From: Bacillota bacterium
GTDB taxonomy: Bacteria; Bacillota; Dethiobacteria; DTU022; PWGO01
Reading direction: 5' to 3'
DNA length: 64,000 bases
NCBI GenBank assembly: GCA_012518215.1
Contig: JAAYSV010000006.1
Coordinates: 62,001 to 126,000, forward strand
Part shown: piece by piece, positions 41,707-51,007 of the stretch
How positions within the stretch are numbered: position 1 is the first letter of the stretch
How the letters are laid out: every line of letters begins with the position of its first letter
Position numbers and translations under genes: made by a program
The notes under the pieces: model-generated
Seen by the model: the letters and a program-made list of their open reading frames with translations, nothing else
Database searches by the model: none
What the model was told of the DNA's origin: nothing

Positions 41707-43701
41707 TTGAAACATCTTTTTACTTCCTGTTATATCAATAAACTTGAAATCAAAAACAGGATCGTCATGCCGTCGATGCATTTGAATTATGCCCCTGGCG
41801 GTGAAATCAATGAAAAAATCATTGAATTCTATCTGGAGAGGGCCAGGGGGGGGGCAGGCCTTATCATTGTCGGTGGGTGTGCCATAGATGATGTTGGTGC
41901 CGGCCCCTTGATGATCGATGTTAGCGATCCCCGTTTTCTGGAGGGGTTACATAGACTGACCGGGAAAATAAAAAAAGAGGGAACTGCCATTGCGGCGCAA
42001 CTGTATCATGCCGGAAGGTATGCTTACTCCTTTTTGACCGGCAAGCAATCCGTTGCCCCATCGGCAATTGCCTCCAGGCTGACGAGGGAGACGCCCCATG
42101 AGCTTTCCAACGATGAGATACAGGAATTGATGGAAAGGTACGTCAGCGCGGCTCTGCTGGTAAAAGAAGCGGAATTTGACGCCGTGGAGATCCTGGCCAG
42201 CGCCGGGTACATCATCTCACAATTCCTGTCTCCGCAAACCAATCGCCGCAACGATCGGTACGGTGGGGACTTCAAGGGTCGGATGCGTTTTGGTCTGGAG
42301 GTGGTAAGCAAGGTCAAGGAAGCGGTCGGTCCGGAATATCCGGTTATCGTACGCGTTGGCGGCAACGATTTTATCCCCGGCGGCAATACCAACGTGGAAA
42401 TAAGAGAATTCTGCCGCCATCTGGAAAACGTGGGGGCAGACTGTCTCAACGTTACCGGGGGATGGCACGAGACCCGTGTTCCACAGCTGACCATGGTCGT
42501 GCCGCCAGGAACATTTGTTTACCTGGCCGAGAATATCAAGAACGATGTATCGCTACCCGTGGTAGCTTGCAACCGGATAAACGATCCGCGGATCGCCGCA
42601 AAAATAATCGAGGAGAAAAGGGCCGATTTTGTGGGGATGGCAAGGCCCCTGATTGCCGATCCTCAATTACCGGCCAAGGCGGCGGGGCGGAACCCGGGCA
42701 GGATAAGAAAATGTATAGGATGCAATCAAGGATGCCTGGACAAGGTATTTTCACTCCAGGAGGTAACCTGCCTGGTGAATGCCGCGGCGGGGAGGGAAAA
42801 AGAAACGAAAATCGAGGCTGCAGCTGCTCCCCGGAAGATCCTGGTGATCGGCGGCGGTGTGGCAGGAATGGAGGCGGCCAGGGTTTCCGCGGCACGTGGG
42901 CATGAGGTTACCCTCTGGGAAAAAGGGAATGAACTGGGGGGGCAGATCAAGCTGGCCGCGGCTCCACCGGGCAGAAATGATTTTCTGGATTTTCATTCCT
43001 ATCTTGAAGGTGAAATCGAAGCACTGGGGGTAAAGGTTGTCCTTGACAGGGCGGCAGATGCGGGTGCGATCATCGCAGAGAATGCCGATGTGGTCGTCCT
43101 GGCCACGGGAGCGGAGGCAATCAGGCCTGACATTCCGGGAATTGATCGGAAACATGTATGCCTTGCCGAGGATGTATTGATGGACAGGGTTGAAACTGGC
43201 GGCAAAGTGGTGGTGGTCGGGGGAGGCGCCGTGGGTGTTGAAACAGCACTTCATCTTTCGCAGAAAGGCGCACTTTCGGCTGAATCCCTGAAATTCCTTC
43301 TGCTTGCCCGGGCCGAAAAACCGGAAGACCTTTACGATATGGCGGTCAGGGGGCCCAAGGATATCACGATCATGGAAATGGAGAAGGGGATCGGGCGTGA
43401 TATCGGTATTTCCACCCGCTGGACCCTGCTCGATGCCCTGAGGCGTGCCGATGTGAAAATGATGGAGAATACCACGGTCAAAAGTATCGAGGATGAAGGG
43501 ATCATTGCCGAAGCGGAGGGGGAAGAGATATTTACCGAAGCGGATACGGTGGTGATAGCTGTTGGTTCCATGCCTGTAAACAAGCTTTACGAGGAACTGA
43601 AGGGTAAGGTCGAACACCTTCATCTGATCGGTGATGCGCGCAAGCCGGGGAAAGCCCTGGATGCTGTCCGGGATGCTTTCGATCTTGCTTTGAAAATATA
43701 G
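41707..43701 (+). CDS. NADH:flavin oxidoreductase, 2,4-dienoyl-CoA reductase/enoate reductase family
   Basis: 664-residue multi-cofactor flavoenzyme. TTG 41707 is chosen because AAAGGAG lies eight bases upstream and the protein then starts at the usual LFxxxxI region; an ATG 21 bases upstream precedes that site. The N-terminal TIM barrel binds FMN (NRIVMPSMHLNY, QLYHAGRYA). A [4Fe-4S] motif follows (CIGCNQGC, then a fourth Cys 12 residues on in EVTCLVN). Two Rossmann motifs close the protein: VIGGGVAGMEAA for FAD and VVGGGAVGVETA for NAD(P)H. Family members reduce dienoyl-CoA, bile-acid enones or enoates. The substrate is unknown. The crotonase gene at 36292 could be a pathway partner. Confidence 0.9.
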   Translation: MKHLFTSCYINKLEIKNRIVMPSMHLNYAPGGEINEKIIEFYLERARGGAGLIIVGGCAIDDVGAGPLMIDVSDPRFLEGLHRLTGKIKKEGTAIAAQLYHAGRYAYSFLTGKQSVAPSAIASRLTRETPHELSNDEIQELMERYVSAALLVKEAEFDAVEILASAGYIISQFLSPQTNRRNDRYGGDFKGRMRFGLEVVSKVKEAVGPEYPVIVRVGGNDFIPGGNTNVEIREFCRHLENVGADCLNVTGGWHETRVPQLTMVVPPGTFVYLAENIKNDVSLPVVACNRINDPRIAAKIIEEKRADFVGMARPLIADPQLPAKAAGRNPGRIRKCIGCNQGCLDKVFSLQEVTCLVNAAAGREKETKIEAAAAPRKILVIGGGVAGMEAARVSAARGHEVTLWEKGNELGGQIKLAAAPPGRNDFLDFHSYLEGEIEALGVKVVLDRAADAGAIIAENADVVVLATGAEAIRPDIPGIDRKHVCLAEDVLMDRVETGGKVVVVGGGAVGVETALHLSQKGALSAESLKFLLLARAEKPEDLYDMAVRGPKDITIMEMEKGIGRDIGISTRWTLLDALRRADVKMMENTTVKSIEDEGIIAEAEGEEIFTEADTVVIAVGSMPVNKLYEELKGKVEHLHLIGDARKPGKALDAVRDAFDLALKI

Positions 43702-43804
43702 GACTGTCCCTGACCGTGCCGGTTCTATTATCATGCAAAGAAGAAGGCGTCAAGTTGTTATCAGGGGCCGTGAGGATACCGGCCGGGGGGATGATCCTTT
43801 TTCA

Positions 43805-44080
43805 ATGGTTAAAAAAAAACAAAACTGGCTGCGTTACGGGCGCTATATCAACCTGGCATTGTCATTTGGCATCATGATGGTCGTAAGCCTTTTTCTGGGG
43901 CTTTACGGAGGGGACTGGCTGGATCGGCGCCTGGGAACGTCGCCGATTTTCATGATACTGGGCATATTTCTGGGGGTGGGCATAGGTTTCTACAGTTTGT
44001 TTGCCGAGCTGGAAGGATTGATGAAACAGAAGTCGGGGGACAAGGTCAAGCGGGAAAAGGACAGGGAAGATGATGAATAG
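43805..44080 (+). CDS. AtpI/AtpZ-like small membrane protein
   Basis: 91 residues with two transmembrane helices and the pattern YGGDWLDRRLGTSPIFMILG followed by GVGIGFYSLF, typical of AtpZ/AtpI proteins usually encoded just upstream of the F-type ATP synthase operon. Here no ATP synthase gene follows; the next gene is a JAMM-LysM protein. The start is uncertain: ATG 43805 is used, but its nearest GGGGGG is 14 bases upstream, and an in-frame ATG exists at 43733. Confidence 0.7.
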   Translation: MVKKKQNWLRYGRYINLALSFGIMMVVSLFLGLYGGDWLDRRLGTSPIFMILGIFLGVGIGFYSLFAELEGLMKQKSGDKVKREKDREDDE

Positions 44081-44203
44081 CCTGACCATTGGTGTTTTCT
44101 CGCGGTGACTGCCCTATCCCGAAATGCAAGTTGGTCCCCGGAATTCTTGAACTGGGGGGCATGGAAGCAGAATAAAAAATGACGCACGTTGCCAGTTCGA
44201 TCC

Positions 44204-44232
44204 TTGACTTATCCATTAATTTCTTTTACCAT
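44204..44232 (+). promoter_or_regulatory. Sigma-A-like promoter upstream of the JAMM-LysM gene
   Basis: TTGACT (44204-44209) and TACCAT (44227-44232) are 17 bases apart, 67 bases before the start codon at 44299. The -35 has one mismatch and the -10 two. Confidence 0.5.
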
Positions 44233-44298
44233 AAATTTAGAAAATCGGATCACTATTACATGCAATGAAGGATCCAGCAATGGCGGAGGAAGCAACCG

Positions 44299-45396
44299 AT
44301 GAAGGAACAAGATTCCATGGACTCCACGGCAGGGGAAAATCTTGATGAGGCGATTTCAAAAAGTGGCGATCTTATCGATGATCTTCTGGCCGGGAAGGAT
44401 GGAGAAGGGAAAGGAACACGGGATTGCAGGGAAACCGGGTATTCGGGCAGTTGTGTCTTCATGAGCAATGCTGCCTTCGAGTTTATCGAGGATTATTCCC
44501 GCACGGATACTTCCAGGGAAATCGGAGGATTTCTTCTGGGGCATTATTCCGGGGATCAAGACGATTTCAAGGTGTGGATCGAAGCAGCCGTGGAGGCTGC
44601 TTATGTGGAAACGTCGAAAGCAGGCTTGAGGTTCACGCACCGCACATGGGAATTCCTGGCCGAGACAAGAGAGCAAAATTTTCCGGATTGCAGAGTGGTG
44701 GGTTGGTTCCATACCCATCCCGGATTGGGTACTTTTATCTCCAAGCATGATCTGTTCATCCATGATACATTTTTCGAGTCTTTCTGGAAGGTGTCCTACG
44801 TTATTGACCCTCTTTCCGAGGAACATGCTTTTTACGGATGGAACAAATATGGTAACCTGGCCCCGATATCTTTCAAGGTGGAAGGGGAACCGCTTTATAT
44901 CGCGCTGACCCGGGAGGAAAAAAGGGAAAGACGATTGGGCCGGGCCATGAAGGAAAAGAAAATGCCCAGGTTTCTGGGTATAGGCAAAACCGCAGCTGTT
45001 TTTGCTGGAATATTGTTCGTTTTGTTTTTTTTGAACAATTATTTTGTTCTCCATCCTCTCTACGAGAAGATCAATGAGCTGGAATCTCTCGTGGGCTCCA
45101 AGGAAGAGACTATCGAGGCATTGCAGATGGAAAACGAAGCGCTGGTAAATCTTCTGCCCCGGGAAGATGAATCCGGAATACCCGAGAGTGGTTCGGAAAC
45201 TGCCGGGGAACAGAAACCGGTCATCAACAGAGAAGATGTTCCCTATGAAACCTATACAGTGGCTGAAGGGGATACTTTGTGGAATATCAGTGCGCGCCTG
45301 CTGGGTGATGGCAACCGTTATCAGGAGCTGGCCGATTTCAATGATTTGGGGGATTCCGGTTTGAAGCCCGGCATGAAACTCAAAATACCCAAATAA
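44299..45396 (+). CDS. Membrane JAMM/MPN+ metalloprotease-like protein with C-terminal LysM domain
   Basis: 365 residues. Residues 50-200 form a JAB/MPN domain with a complete JAMM motif: Glu74 (REIGGFLLG), then His138, His140, Ser148 and Asp151 in HTHPGLGTFISKHD. This is the zinc site of isopeptidases that cleave ubiquitin-like tags or C-terminal peptides. A basic stretch precedes a transmembrane helix (about 228-250), then a coiled-coil segment (255-286), a polar linker and a LysM domain (318-363, YTVAEGDTLWNISARLL). The positive-inside rule places JAMM in the cytoplasm and LysM outside, facing peptidoglycan. The combination is unusual. No ubiquitin-like or E1-like gene adjoins it. Confidence 0.85.
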   Translation: MKEQDSMDSTAGENLDEAISKSGDLIDDLLAGKDGEGKGTRDCRETGYSGSCVFMSNAAFEFIEDYSRTDTSREIGGFLLGHYSGDQDDFKVWIEAAVEAAYVETSKAGLRFTHRTWEFLAETREQNFPDCRVVGWFHTHPGLGTFISKHDLFIHDTFFESFWKVSYVIDPLSEEHAFYGWNKYGNLAPISFKVEGEPLYIALTREEKRERRLGRAMKEKKMPRFLGIGKTAAVFAGILFVLFFLNNYFVLHPLYEKINELESLVGSKEETIEALQMENEALVNLLPREDESGIPESGSETAGEQKPVINREDVPYETYTVAEGDTLWNISARLLGDGNRYQELADFNDLGDSGLKPGMKLKIPK

Positions 45397-45462
45397 GCAT
45401 GACAGAACAGATAAATTTTGGTACGGAAACGGATCATTGATAATCTGACGGAGGTGTTGGCA

Positions 45463-46224
45463 GTGGGGAAAAAGATCATGCCCGGTGGCGAACCTTTTTT
45501 TTATGAGGCAGGAAAAGTTGGATGTCTTCTGATACACGGTTTTACCGGTACCGCTTCTTCCATGAAGCCGATGGGCGAAGCGCTGGCCCGGAAGGGTATT
45601 ACCACTTTGGGGGTCAGGCTTGAGGGGCACGGGACAAGCGTCGAGGATATGCAAAAATCCACGTATCCCGATTGGATTGCATCGGCAGAGAAAGGCCTCT
45701 CTGAATTGCAGGATCATTGTGATTATATCTATGTTTCCGGGCTTTCGATGGGCGGGGCATTGTCTCTGTACCTGGCTTCTGTTTTTCCCAGGGAGGTTCT
45801 TGGCGTTATTCCCATATGTGCTCCGGTTTTCATGAAAGAATTCAAAATCAAACTGGTGCCGATTTTGAAGCATGTGATCAAGACGGTACCTGCTATCGGT
45901 GGAAACCTGAAAGATCCCGAAGCTGTTGAGATCACATATGACCGCACCCCGGTCGCAGCAACTCATGAACTGATAAAATTGCTCAAAATAGTCAATAATA
46001 ATCTGGCATCCATAAAACAACCGGCGCTCATTTTTGCGGCGGTGGAAGATGGGGTGGTTTCTCCGGATAATGCACCCCATATTTACAAACATATCTCTTC
46101 TGCAAAGAAGGAGTTGGTCTGGTTGAAAAATTCCTACCATGTGGCCACCCTCGATTATGACAAGGAAATTATCTTTAACAAAACGGCTGAATTTATAAAT
46201 AACAACCAGAAAGAGATCGGATAA
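45463..46224 (+). CDS. Alpha/beta hydrolase, carboxylesterase (Est30/monoacylglycerol lipase-like)
   Basis: 253-residue serine hydrolase. The nucleophile lies in GLSMGGA, the acid in AVEDGVVSP, and the catalytic histidine in NSYHVATLD. An oxyanion loop HGFTGTASSM starts near residue 27. These match the Geobacillus Est30 carboxylesterase type. GTG 45463 follows GGAGG by eight bases; the frame is open to 45418 but has no better site. The gene lies 66 bases after the JAMM-LysM gene and may share its transcript. Confidence 0.88.
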   Translation: MGKKIMPGGEPFFYEAGKVGCLLIHGFTGTASSMKPMGEALARKGITTLGVRLEGHGTSVEDMQKSTYPDWIASAEKGLSELQDHCDYIYVSGLSMGGALSLYLASVFPREVLGVIPICAPVFMKEFKIKLVPILKHVIKTVPAIGGNLKDPEAVEITYDRTPVAATHELIKLLKIVNNNLASIKQPALIFAAVEDGVVSPDNAPHIYKHISSAKKELVWLKNSYHVATLDYDKEIIFNKTAEFINNNQKEIG

Positions 46225-46266
46225 AAAAGGGGAGTTCAAAAAGAGGCTGAAATCGTTTTTTACTTC

Positions 46267-46295
46267 TTGCCAACTGATGGGTAATATGTTAAACT
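46267..46295 (+). promoter_or_regulatory. Promoter of the rimP-nusA-infB operon
   Basis: TTGCCA (46267-46272) and TAAACT (46290-46295) are 17 bases apart, roughly 80 bases before the rimP start. Confidence 0.55.
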
Positions 46296-46324
46296 GTTCG
46301 TGTTATTCAAGTATGTTGCTGCCG

Positions 46325-46346
46325 AAGAGTGGGTTAACCCACTCTT
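46325..46346 (+). other. Perfect 22-bp palindrome in the rimP leader
   Basis: An 11-base arm beginning AAGAGTGGG is followed at once by its exact complement, giving an extended stem without a run of T. Similar GAGTGGG/CCCACTC hairpins precede rimP (ylxS) in other Firmicutes as I recall, so it is probably a conserved leader element and not a terminator. Confidence 0.6.
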
Positions 46347-46375
46347 TCGCGTATTAGGAACAAGAGGGGTTGCAT

Positions 46376-46879
46376 GTGCGGAAGAAAAACGACCTGGTAT
46401 CCGAAGTTGAAGAAGCGATTGCTCCGATAATGAATTCCTACCGCTTTGAACTGGTCGGTGTGGAGTGGGCCAGAAAACAAGGGCGGTGGAATCTTTGTAT
46501 CTATATGGACAAACCCGGCGGAATCACAATCGATGATTGCGAGAATGTCCACCACGAGATATCGGATTTGCTCGATCGTGTCGATCTGATCCCGCATAGC
46601 TATGTTCTGGAGGTTTCTTCTCCCGGACTGGACCGGCCACTGAGAAACAGGGAGGACTTTGAAAAGTTCGATGGAGATTATGCCAAGATTACAACCGATG
46701 TCCCGATCAACGGACAGAAAAGGTTCAAGGGGTTACTGCGCGGATTGAAGGATGATTGCGTGTTGCTGGAAAACAGGGAGGGGCAGGTAAAGGAAATACC
46801 ATTCAACACGGTTGTAAAGGCAAATCTCTGGTACAAGCCAGACTTTAAAGAGTATGAAAGGAGGAGGAAGAAAAAGTGA
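46376..46879 (+). CDS. rimP: Ribosome maturation factor RimP
   Basis: 167-residue factor for 30S subunit assembly. Typical segments are YRFELVGVEW and YVLEVSSPGLDRPLRNREDFEKF (in parts: YVLEVSSPGLDRPL). GTG 46376 follows AGAGGGG by six bases; a TTG six bases upstream is also in frame. Its stop overlaps the GTG start of nusA. First gene of the operon rimP-nusA-rnpM-infB-rbfA-nrnA-truB-ribF. Confidence 0.95.
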   Translation: MRKKNDLVSEVEEAIAPIMNSYRFELVGVEWARKQGRWNLCIYMDKPGGITIDDCENVHHEISDLLDRVDLIPHSYVLEVSSPGLDRPLRNREDFEKFDGDYAKITTDVPINGQKRFKGLLRGLKDDCVLLENREGQVKEIPFNTVVKANLWYKPDFKEYERRRKKK

Positions 46880-48141
46880 GTCAGGATCTGTTGATGGCAC
46901 TCAATGCCATAGAAAAGGAAAGAGGTATTGAGAAAGAAATACTTTTCGAGGCGATTGAAGTAGCCCTGATGTCAGCCTACAAACGAAATTTTAACCATGC
47001 TACCAACGCAAGGATCGAGATAAACAGGAACACCGGACAGATAAAAGTTTTCAGAACCTACGAAGTGGTCGACAGTGTAGATAACGCCGATACGGAAATA
47101 ATGCTGGAAAAGGCCCGTGAACTGCAACCGGAGATCGAAATCGGCGAAATAATAGAAACAGAAGTTACTCCAAGGGATTTCGGCAGGATAGCGGCGCAAA
47201 CAGCGAAACAGGTTGTTATCCAGCGTATACGTGAGGCCGAACGCGACTTGATCTATGAAAAATATGTGGACCGGATCGGTGATGTAACCAGTGGAACCGT
47301 GCAGAGGTTCGAGCAAAAAAACATTTTGATCGATCTTGATCGCGCGGAGGCCATTCTGCCTCCCATGGAGCAGATTCCCAATGAAAGGTTCCGGCAGGGC
47401 GAGATAGCCAGGGTATATATTCTGGATGTCAAAAAGACCAACAAGGGGCCGCAGATCATTGTTTCCCGTTCTCATGCTGTTCTGCTGAAGCGTCTATTCG
47501 AGATGGAAGTTCCTGAAATATATGATGGAGTGATCGAGATAAAAGCGGTCGCACGGGAGGCCGGCCACCGTTCAAAAATTGCGGTTACCTCCAAGAACAG
47601 GGATGTCGATCCCGTGGGAGCCTGCGTGGGGCAGAAGGGTTCCAGGGTCCAGTCCGTAAGCAATGAGTTGCGCGGTGAGAAGATCGATATCATACAATGG
47701 AGCGACAATCAGGAAGAATTCATCATGAGGGCGCTTAGCCCGGCCAAGGTAAATCATGTGGAATTGAATGCGGAGGAAAAGATTGCCAGGGTGGTAGTTC
47801 CGGATAACCAACTTTCACTTTCTATCGGCCGTGAAGGGCAGAATGTTCGTCTTGCAGCCAAGATTACCGGTTGGAAGGTGGATATTTTAAGCGAGTCACA
47901 ACTTGCCGAGCTTTCCAAGGCCGAGGAACCCGGTGAGATGGCGGAAGGTGAAGAGGCGGTGGAAGAGGTAACGGTGGAAGAAGAAGAAAATGAAGAGCTT
48001 CCAGGGGAAGGAGTGGAGGCGAAAGATGCTTTGGAAGATGAGGCGGAAAATGAAGTCCAGGTGGAAGATTCTCCGATAGAAGATTCCATGGAAGAGGAAG
48101 TTTCCCGGGAACCGGAAGAAGAGGATTCCGGGCAAGATTGA
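46876..48141 (+). CDS. nusA: Transcription termination/antitermination factor NusA
   Basis: 421 residues: an N-terminal RNA polymerase-binding domain, an S1 domain (about 130-200, TSGTVQRFEQKNILIDL), and two KH domains (RSKIAVTSKNRDVDPVGACVGQ-like region and LSIGREGQNVRLAAKITGW). The last 70 residues are a strongly acidic tail dominated by Glu, longer than in B. subtilis NusA. GTG start overlaps the rimP stop by four bases. Confidence 0.96.
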   Translation: MSQDLLMALNAIEKERGIEKEILFEAIEVALMSAYKRNFNHATNARIEINRNTGQIKVFRTYEVVDSVDNADTEIMLEKARELQPEIEIGEIIETEVTPRDFGRIAAQTAKQVVIQRIREAERDLIYEKYVDRIGDVTSGTVQRFEQKNILIDLDRAEAILPPMEQIPNERFRQGEIARVYILDVKKTNKGPQIIVSRSHAVLLKRLFEMEVPEIYDGVIEIKAVAREAGHRSKIAVTSKNRDVDPVGACVGQKGSRVQSVSNELRGEKIDIIQWSDNQEEFIMRALSPAKVNHVELNAEEKIARVVVPDNQLSLSIGREGQNVRLAAKITGWKVDILSESQLAELSKAEEPGEMAEGEEAVEEVTVEEEENEELPGEGVEAKDALEDEAENEVQVEDSPIEDSMEEEVSREPEEEDSGQD

Positions 48142-48193
48142 TGTCGGCCGCTGAAAAGGAACAGTCAGGTTTTGAAAGGAGAGGTCTTTACTG

Positions 48194-48481
48194 GTGGCAA
48201 AACCCCGCAAGGTTCCACTGAGGGCCTGTGTTGGATGTAAAGAAAAAAAACCAAAAAGGGACCTGATCAGAATTGTGAGCGTTCCCGGTGGCCCGGTGGA
48301 GGTTGACTTGACAGGAAAAAAATCGGGTCGCGGGGTGTATATATGTCCCGACAAGGCGTGCATGGATCGTGCTTGCAAGGCCAGGCGACTGGAAAAAAAT
48401 TTGAAAAGGGAAATACCGGCATCGCTCAAGGAGGAAGTGTACAGAATACTGGAAGAGAACGGTCATGCGGAGGATAATTAA
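48194..48481 (+). CDS. rnpM: RnpM (YlxR-family RNase P modulator)
   Basis: 95-residue YlxR protein: PLRACVGCKEKKPKRDLIRIV, then GRGVYICPDKACMDRACK. YlxR/RnpM binds RNase P RNA and modulates tRNA processing in B. subtilis. The GTG start at 48194 follows AAAGGAGAGG. In B. subtilis the L7Ae-like ylxQ follows; here infB comes directly next. Confidence 0.93.
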   Translation: MAKPRKVPLRACVGCKEKKPKRDLIRIVSVPGGPVEVDLTGKKSGRGVYICPDKACMDRACKARRLEKNLKREIPASLKEEVYRILEENGHAEDN

Positions 48482-48505
48482 TCGTTTCATGTGGGGGTGA
48501 TCAGG

Positions 48506-50611
48506 ATGGGAAAACCAAGCAAGGTAAGAGTATATCAACTGGCCAAGGAACTTGGTACTACCAGCAAAAAGATAATTGAAGTACTGGAAGAAATGAAGGT
48601 TCCAATCAAAAATCACATGAGCACCGTGGATGAAGGGGTTGCTCAAAAATTGATATCTGTCCTGACCGGCCAGGCAGAATCCGGGAAAACAGCTACTGCG
48701 GTAAAAGATAAAAAACGAGAGGAGCCGCAGGAGGGTGTCGAGAGCAAGGCAAAGCCTGCTGTGGTAAAAAGGGAATCCAGGCCTGAAACCATCGGCAGGA
48801 AGACACGCAAAACATATGCCAGGGAGAAGGCCGGGGAGAAGAAAAAAGAACAGAAAAAAAAGGTGATAATAGAAGGACATACCACGGTGGGCGAATTTGC
48901 AGCCAAGATAGGCGTTTATCCGGAGGATGTTCTGAAACTGCTTCTTGAATTGGGAATCATTCTAAATATAAACAAGGAACTGGCGCCGGATATAATGGAA
49001 CTGGTGGCCTCGGAGTATGAATTGGAGATCATCTACAAACGCGATCCCGAGGAAGAAGAACTTTTTCATTACGAGGGAAACCGGGTAGAGGGCGAGTTGG
49101 CCTCTCGTTTCCCGGTGGTTGCGGTGCTGGGCCATGTCGACCATGGCAAAACCTCCCTGCTGGACTATATCCGCCAGTCGAATGTAACCGCACAGGAAGC
49201 CGGCGGAATTACACAGCATATAGGCGCCTACAAGGTTTATGCCGGGGGCAAAGGGGTGCTTTTTCTGGATACGCCCGGGCACGAAGCCTTTACATCGATG
49301 AGGGCGCGCGGCGCCCAGGCCACGGATATAGCGGTTCTTGTTGTTGCTGCAGATGATGGGGTTATGCCGCAGACGGTCGAAGCCATCAACCATGCCAAAG
49401 CTTCGGGTGTCCATATAATTGTGGCTATCAACAAGATCGACAAACCTGACGCAAACCCTGACAGGGTAAAACAACAGCTTTCGGAATACGGGCTTGTCCC
49501 CGAAGAATGGGGAGGGGAAACCATATTCGTGCCTGTCAGTGCGATCAGGGGTGACGGCGTGGATGAACTCCTGGAAATGATCCTGTTGGTTGCAGAAATC
49601 AACAATCTGAAGACCGATCCTCATCGTCCCGCCCGCGGTATTGTTATCGAAGCAAAACTGGATAAAGGACGCGGGCCTGTGGCTACAATATTGATCCAGG
49701 ACGGAACGCTGAGGGTGGCGCAGCCGGTTATCTGCGGATCCGTGTATGGCAAGGTAAGGGCCCTCACAAATGATAGCGGGGAAAAAATAATGGAAGCGGA
49801 TTCCTCCGTTCCGGTCGAGGTTATCGGCCTTAACGATGTTCCGCAGGCCGGGGATATGCTACAGGCTGTGCATGATGAAAAGTTTGCACGCCAACTGGCG
49901 GGGAAAAGGTTGCGCAGAATGAAAGAGGCAGCCAGGTCCACGCCGCGCCTTTCCCTGGAGGATCTTTTTGAACAGATCAAAACAGGTGAAATCAAGGATC
50001 TCAACCTTATTGTTAAAGGGGACACGCAGGGTTCTGTCGAGGCACTGCAGGATTCCCTCCTGAAGTTGAGCCAGGAAGAGGTAAAAATCAAAATTATTCA
50101 CAGTGGCGTCGGGGCGGTCAACGAATCGGATGTTATGCTTGCAGCCGCTTCCAATGCAGCCATAATCGGTTTCAATGTCAGGCCGGACATCAATGCACGA
50201 AAGATGGCGGAAATGGAAAATGTGAATATCCGTTCTTACAGGATAATCTACGAGGCAATCGAGGAAATGCAGGATGCCATCACGGGGATGCTGGATCCTG
50301 TTTACGAGGAAGTGGTGCAGGGTGCAGCCGAGGTAAGGCAAATTTTCAAATCGTCACGGTTCGGGACCATCGCCGGTTCATATATTTCAGATGGAAAGAT
50401 TTTGCGCAATTACAGGATCAGGGTAATTCGCGATGGAAAGATTATCCACGAAGGAAAGATAGAATCGCTGAAACGATTCAAGGAGGATGTCAAGGAAGTG
50501 TCCAGTGGATATGAATGTGGTATTCTGGTCGAAAGTTTCAACGATGTCAAAAAAGGGGACATCCTTGAAGCCTACACCCTGGAAGAGACCAGGCCCCAGA
50601 AAAAAAGGTAG
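48506..50611 (+). CDS. infB: Translation initiation factor IF-2
   Basis: 701-residue GTPase that positions initiator tRNA. The N-terminal IF2-N motif is [21 protein letters not shown], followed by a short basic linker and a second IF2-N-like domain. The G domain has G1 [12 protein letters not shown]3 DTPGHEAF and G4 NKIDKPDA. Domains II-IV complete the protein. ATG 48506 is preferred; a GTG at 48491 is in frame. The linker is short compared with B. subtilis and E. coli IF-2. Confidence 0.97.
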   Translation: MGKPSKVRVYQLAKELGTTSKKIIEVLEEMKVPIKNHMSTVDEGVAQKLISVLTGQAESGKTATAVKDKKREEPQEGVESKAKPAVVKRESRPETIGRKTRKTYAREKAGEKKKEQKKKVIIEGHTTVGEFAAKIGVYPEDVLKLLLELGIILNINKELAPDIMELVASEYELEIIYKRDPEEEELFHYEGNRVEGELASRFPVVAVLGHVDHGKTSLLDYIRQSNVTAQEAGGITQHIGAYKVYAGGKGVLFLDTPGHEAFTSMRARGAQATDIAVLVVAADDGVMPQTVEAINHAKASGVHIIVAINKIDKPDANPDRVKQQLSEYGLVPEEWGGETIFVPVSAIRGDGVDELLEMILLVAEINNLKTDPHRPARGIVIEAKLDKGRGPVATILIQDGTLRVAQPVICGSVYGKVRALTNDSGEKIMEADSSVPVEVIGLNDVPQAGDMLQAVHDEKFARQLAGKRLRRMKEAARSTPRLSLEDLFEQIKTGEIKDLNLIVKGDTQGSVEALQDSLLKLSQEEVKIKIIHSGVGAVNESDVMLAAASNAAIIGFNVRPDINARKMAEMENVNIRSYRIIYEAIEEMQDAITGMLDPVYEEVVQGAAEVRQIFKSSRFGTIAGSYISDGKILRNYRIRVIRDGKIIHEGKIESLKRFKEDVKEVSSGYECGILVESFNDVKKGDILEAYTLEETRPQKKR

Positions 50612-50650
50612 ATCGATTGATTGTACAGGGGGGAGAAGGTTATCAGCAGT

Positions 50651-51007
50651 TTGCGCGCAAGCCGGGTTGCCGGCCAGATAAAAAAAGAAATCAGCAACAT
50701 TATCGCCGATGAAATCAAGGATCCACGCGTCAAGCCTGCCGTTACCACCGTGACCGATGTGCAGGTTTCGCGGGATCTTGGACACGCCTGGGTTTATATC
50801 AGTATTTTTGAGGACGATGAGGAAGACCGGAAAGTTATTCTGGAAGCTCTGGAGAGGGCGGCGGGATTTGTTCGTTTACAGATAGGTAAAAGAATCAGGT
50901 TGCGTCATATTCCGGAAATACACTTCATGATCGATCATTCCATCGGTTACGGGGCACACATCAACAAGGTTTTAAAAACGATCTTTCCGGAAAAAAGGGA
51001 AAAATAA
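50651..51007 (+). CDS. rbfA: Ribosome-binding factor A
   Basis: Cold-shock 30S maturation factor. The product from TTG 50651 is 118 residues and begins with the usual LRASRVAGQIKKEIS, later containing KDPRV and VTDVQVSRDLGHAWVYIS. The start is ambiguous: a TTG at 50621 opens the frame, and the best ribosome binding site (GGGGGGAG, 50628-50635) precedes an ATC codon at 50642. The stop overlaps the nrnA start (TAATG). Confidence 0.92.
   Translation: MRASRVAGQIKKEISNIIADEIKDPRVKPAVTTVTDVQVSRDLGHAWVYISIFEDDEEDRKVILEALERAAGFVRLQIGKRIRLRHIPEIHFMIDHSIGYGAHINKVLKTIFPEKREK

Noticed and set aside
44356-46239. Reverse-strand open frame of 627 codons
   Set aside because: Overlaps the JAMM-LysM and esterase genes, both of which have clear motifs; the antisense product shows none.
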